Assembly: GCA_964612485.1 (NCBI GenBank)
Contig: CAZTFF010000007.1
Coordinates: 61,956-125,955 of the forward strand
Length of the DNA stretch: 64,000 nt
Direction of reading: 5' to 3'
From: JAFGNV01 sp964612485
Lineage (GTDB): Bacteria > Chloroflexota > Anaerolineae > 4572-78 > J111
Each line of letters starts with the position of its first letter. Within the stretch, counting starts at the first letter, position 1. The notes under the pieces were generated by a model that ran no database searches, had not been told where the DNA came from, and worked only from the letters and a program-made list of their open reading frames with translations. The position numbers and the translations under genes are program-made. Shown one piece after another: positions 63,701 through 64,000 of the stretch.

Positions 63701-63785
63701 AGGCCGGGATAACGGACGGCATCCACGTTTCAATGGCAATTTTTTGACCAGCAGATTGGCCGGCATTGTTCTGGGTTGGCATCAA
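60774..63785 (-). CDS. Soluble sensor histidine kinase with three GAF domains and one PAS domain
   Basis: TTG at 63785 or ATG at 63782 are both possible starts after GAGGA. The protein has 1003 residues and no membrane helix. About 1-150 is a helical region that I do not recognise. GAF domains lie at about 165-310, 330-480 and 500-650, the third with a GCCIFLLDP segment. A PAS domain (about 660-770) is followed by HisKA (VSHELRTPLFSIQG) and HATPase (LTNLIGNAIKFTPEGG, DTGLGIAP, GSGLGLYIAKEIIKGHQG). GAF domains bind small ligands such as cyclic nucleotides, haem or bilins; no bilin cysteine context is clear. There is no adjacent response regulator; Sir2 and GNAT genes follow in the same operon. 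Confidence 0.9.
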   Translation of the reverse strand: MMPTQNNAGQSAGQKIAIETWMPSVIPALRTKWADTGTDLPKMSDWLALLHTAAVAPARIPRALAQLFNTPQQPIDPQKTWQTLPTLFTLTFEAMQAANNGAVSTAWHDLLQIQNRILQTAGSLAKNNGDAGDDSLTRQALYLKTITDLDKKIAVVHDANELLEEVTALIQKNFGYDYVTFFALNQAQQNLDLQSAAWGEGQPDFEEKIRIPIDGQGATARAAGTGQPILVNNISKNSNFSPPKFLPNAKAQLSIPVLIDNELWGVLDIAGEQANIFTQDDRQLLQAFIGHVAVAIENVRLQKSLERYVREQKLLYESNLALGTSLDTDKVLKLMTRKTAEVLNVGACTICKIDEKASTITNLAEYVLRYPGNPPRTWRDLHQPYHLSKDPLAQRVLKTGRAVIEWRDDKDKAIWQHPAKNIETKDRWGTVLSLPLKDKQAITGVMEIYDKNPNRSFSNDDIQLGQFLATQTTLAMERAQLFEETRQRLNEVSTLYTMAQDITSTLDLQGILDSIVVSLRHVVACRGCCIFLLDPADQKLQIRAADGLKPQWKEMAKLEVGEGAAGQAVAKKQTVYIPDTTKDPNFIFFDEDVRSLMVIPLMAQGEIIGAINLDDSKPHAFGPAQEQLLTIAAAQAGIAIENARLFARVAAEQQQTQAIIQHMADGLLLINDQGVIVTSNPALATMLGMHSGEIVGQKVNSPNLHPNLASITGVTTEYARTGVLAREVTIETPRRRTLRIFSTLIINDDGKPIGQVRVVHDVTRERELEQLKEDFMSTVSHELRTPLFSIQGFVQILMEEEELEDSTRGEFLSIIQTQAVQLSEMVNNLLDASKFDEGKMKLDKKPVAMLDLIQQTLLRLRGFAHQQKVELTPDLPGSLPAIMGDKERLGQVLTNLIGNAIKFTPEGGQVTVAASNPDDKLLVEVKDTGLGIAPEIQKNIFKRYYQADNQDEETKKGSGLGLYIAKEIIKGHQGHIWVESEGIAGQGSIFRFNLPVPDSPVEL

Positions 63786-63836
63786 TCACAATTCCTCAAC
63801 AAACCGAAACATACCTCCGGTGTGTGCAACATCAAA

Positions 63837-63865
63837 ATTGTACCATAGAGCCATTGATTCGACAA
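63837..63865 (-). promoter_or_regulatory. Candidate promoter of the HK-Sir2-GNAT operon
   Basis: On the minus strand TTGTCG (63865-63860), a 17-bp spacer and TACAAT (63842-63837) preceded by TGG lie about 52 bp before the kinase start. Confidence 0.5.
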
Positions 63866-63904
63866 TGAAGATTGAGTCCTGATGATTTGTCATATGGCGG
63901 CGCT

Positions 63905-63935
63905 TTGGACGAACTTGCCCCATCTATGTTATAAT
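63905..63935 (+). promoter_or_regulatory. Candidate promoter reading out of the window to the right
   Basis: TTGGAC (63905-63910) and TATAAT (63930-63935), the latter preceded by TGT, are 19 bp apart. The gene they would serve lies beyond the right edge, with the third 92-bp repeat in between. Confidence 0.4.
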
Positions 63936-63951
63936 GTCGGTCGATTCGTAC

Positions 63952-64000
63952 CTTCTCAATAATCTGGGGCAGAGTTGGTTGAGCTTGTCGAAACCAACGG
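63952..64000. repeat. 92-bp palindromic element, copy 3, cut by the right edge
   Basis: The visible 49 bp begin with CTTCTCAATA and continue collinearly with copy 2 (AATCTGGGG, GAGTTGGTTGAGC, TGTCGAAACCAACGG) in the same orientation. The other half lies outside the window. Confidence 0.8.

Overview
This looks like a chromosomal segment of a Chloroflexi-type bacterium (Anaerolineae or Caldilineae grade); that assignment is an inference from gene content. The pointers are a STAND NTPase with two WD40 propellers, receiver-first hybrid kinases in series, non-pyrrolysine MttB-type methyltransferases, a RarA/methyltransferase fusion, a secreted protease ending in an FLPLVL-type tail, and moderately GC-rich DNA with many small palindromic intergenic elements. 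No rRNA, tRNA, CRISPR array, transposase or phage gene was seen. Readable promoters are sigma70-like, often with an extended -10 (TGnTATAAT).

Layout. 1-1563 (-): a ParB/sulfiredoxin-like protein fused to universal stress domains, cut by the left edge; its unfused paralogue is at 47677-48600. 1996-8270 (+): a three-gene operon of STAND-WD40 protein, winged-helix/CRP/MinD-like protein and RpiB-like isomerase. 8365-12870: a bacterial PH-like membrane protein (-), a two-ring Clp ATPase (+) and an AlbA_2/HATPase regulator (-). 13168-16230 (+): two tandem MttB-family methyltransferases. 16340-31904 (-): a phosphorelay island. Its core is a six-gene, partly overlapping operon running from a REC-PAS-PAS-GGDEF-EAL protein through hybrid kinases to an OmpR-type regulator, flanked by a single-domain receiver, a secreted metalloprotease and another hybrid kinase. 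32330-39858 (+): a DinB-like protein, the RarA fusion, an SLC13 carrier with four RCK_C domains and an SLC12-type cotransporter.

39938-47352 (-) is the most unusual region. It holds two LysW-like zinc-ribbon proteins (one single, one double), a YitT membrane protein, and a coupled operon of receiver, N-formylglutamate amidohydrolase family protein, QEGLA-motif (DUF1704/MATCAP-like) metallopeptidase and GshB-like ATP-grasp ligase, plus a second ATP-grasp ligase with a terminator hairpin in its leader. Ligase, carboxypeptidase-like protease, amidohydrolase and acidic-tailed zinc ribbons suggest a cycle that adds and removes amino acids on a small molecule or carrier protein. This is a hypothesis.

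48660-52097 (-): an operon of atypical OmpR regulator, DHH phosphoesterase, DUF432 protein and MscS channel, divergent from two further SLC13 paralogues and an ABC ATPase (52371-56714, +). 57015-63785: a winged-helix AAA+ ATPase and BioY (+), then an HK-Sir2-GNAT operon (-).

Repeats. A 92-bp palindromic element occurs three times (11288, 32060 and 63952, the last cut by the window end). One copy sits inside a second palindrome (31996-32245). A 99-bp palindrome (21181) and several other dyads occupy the remaining gaps. Start codons were refined from ribosome binding sites, promoter positions and paralogue alignment; where the start is uncertain this is stated.
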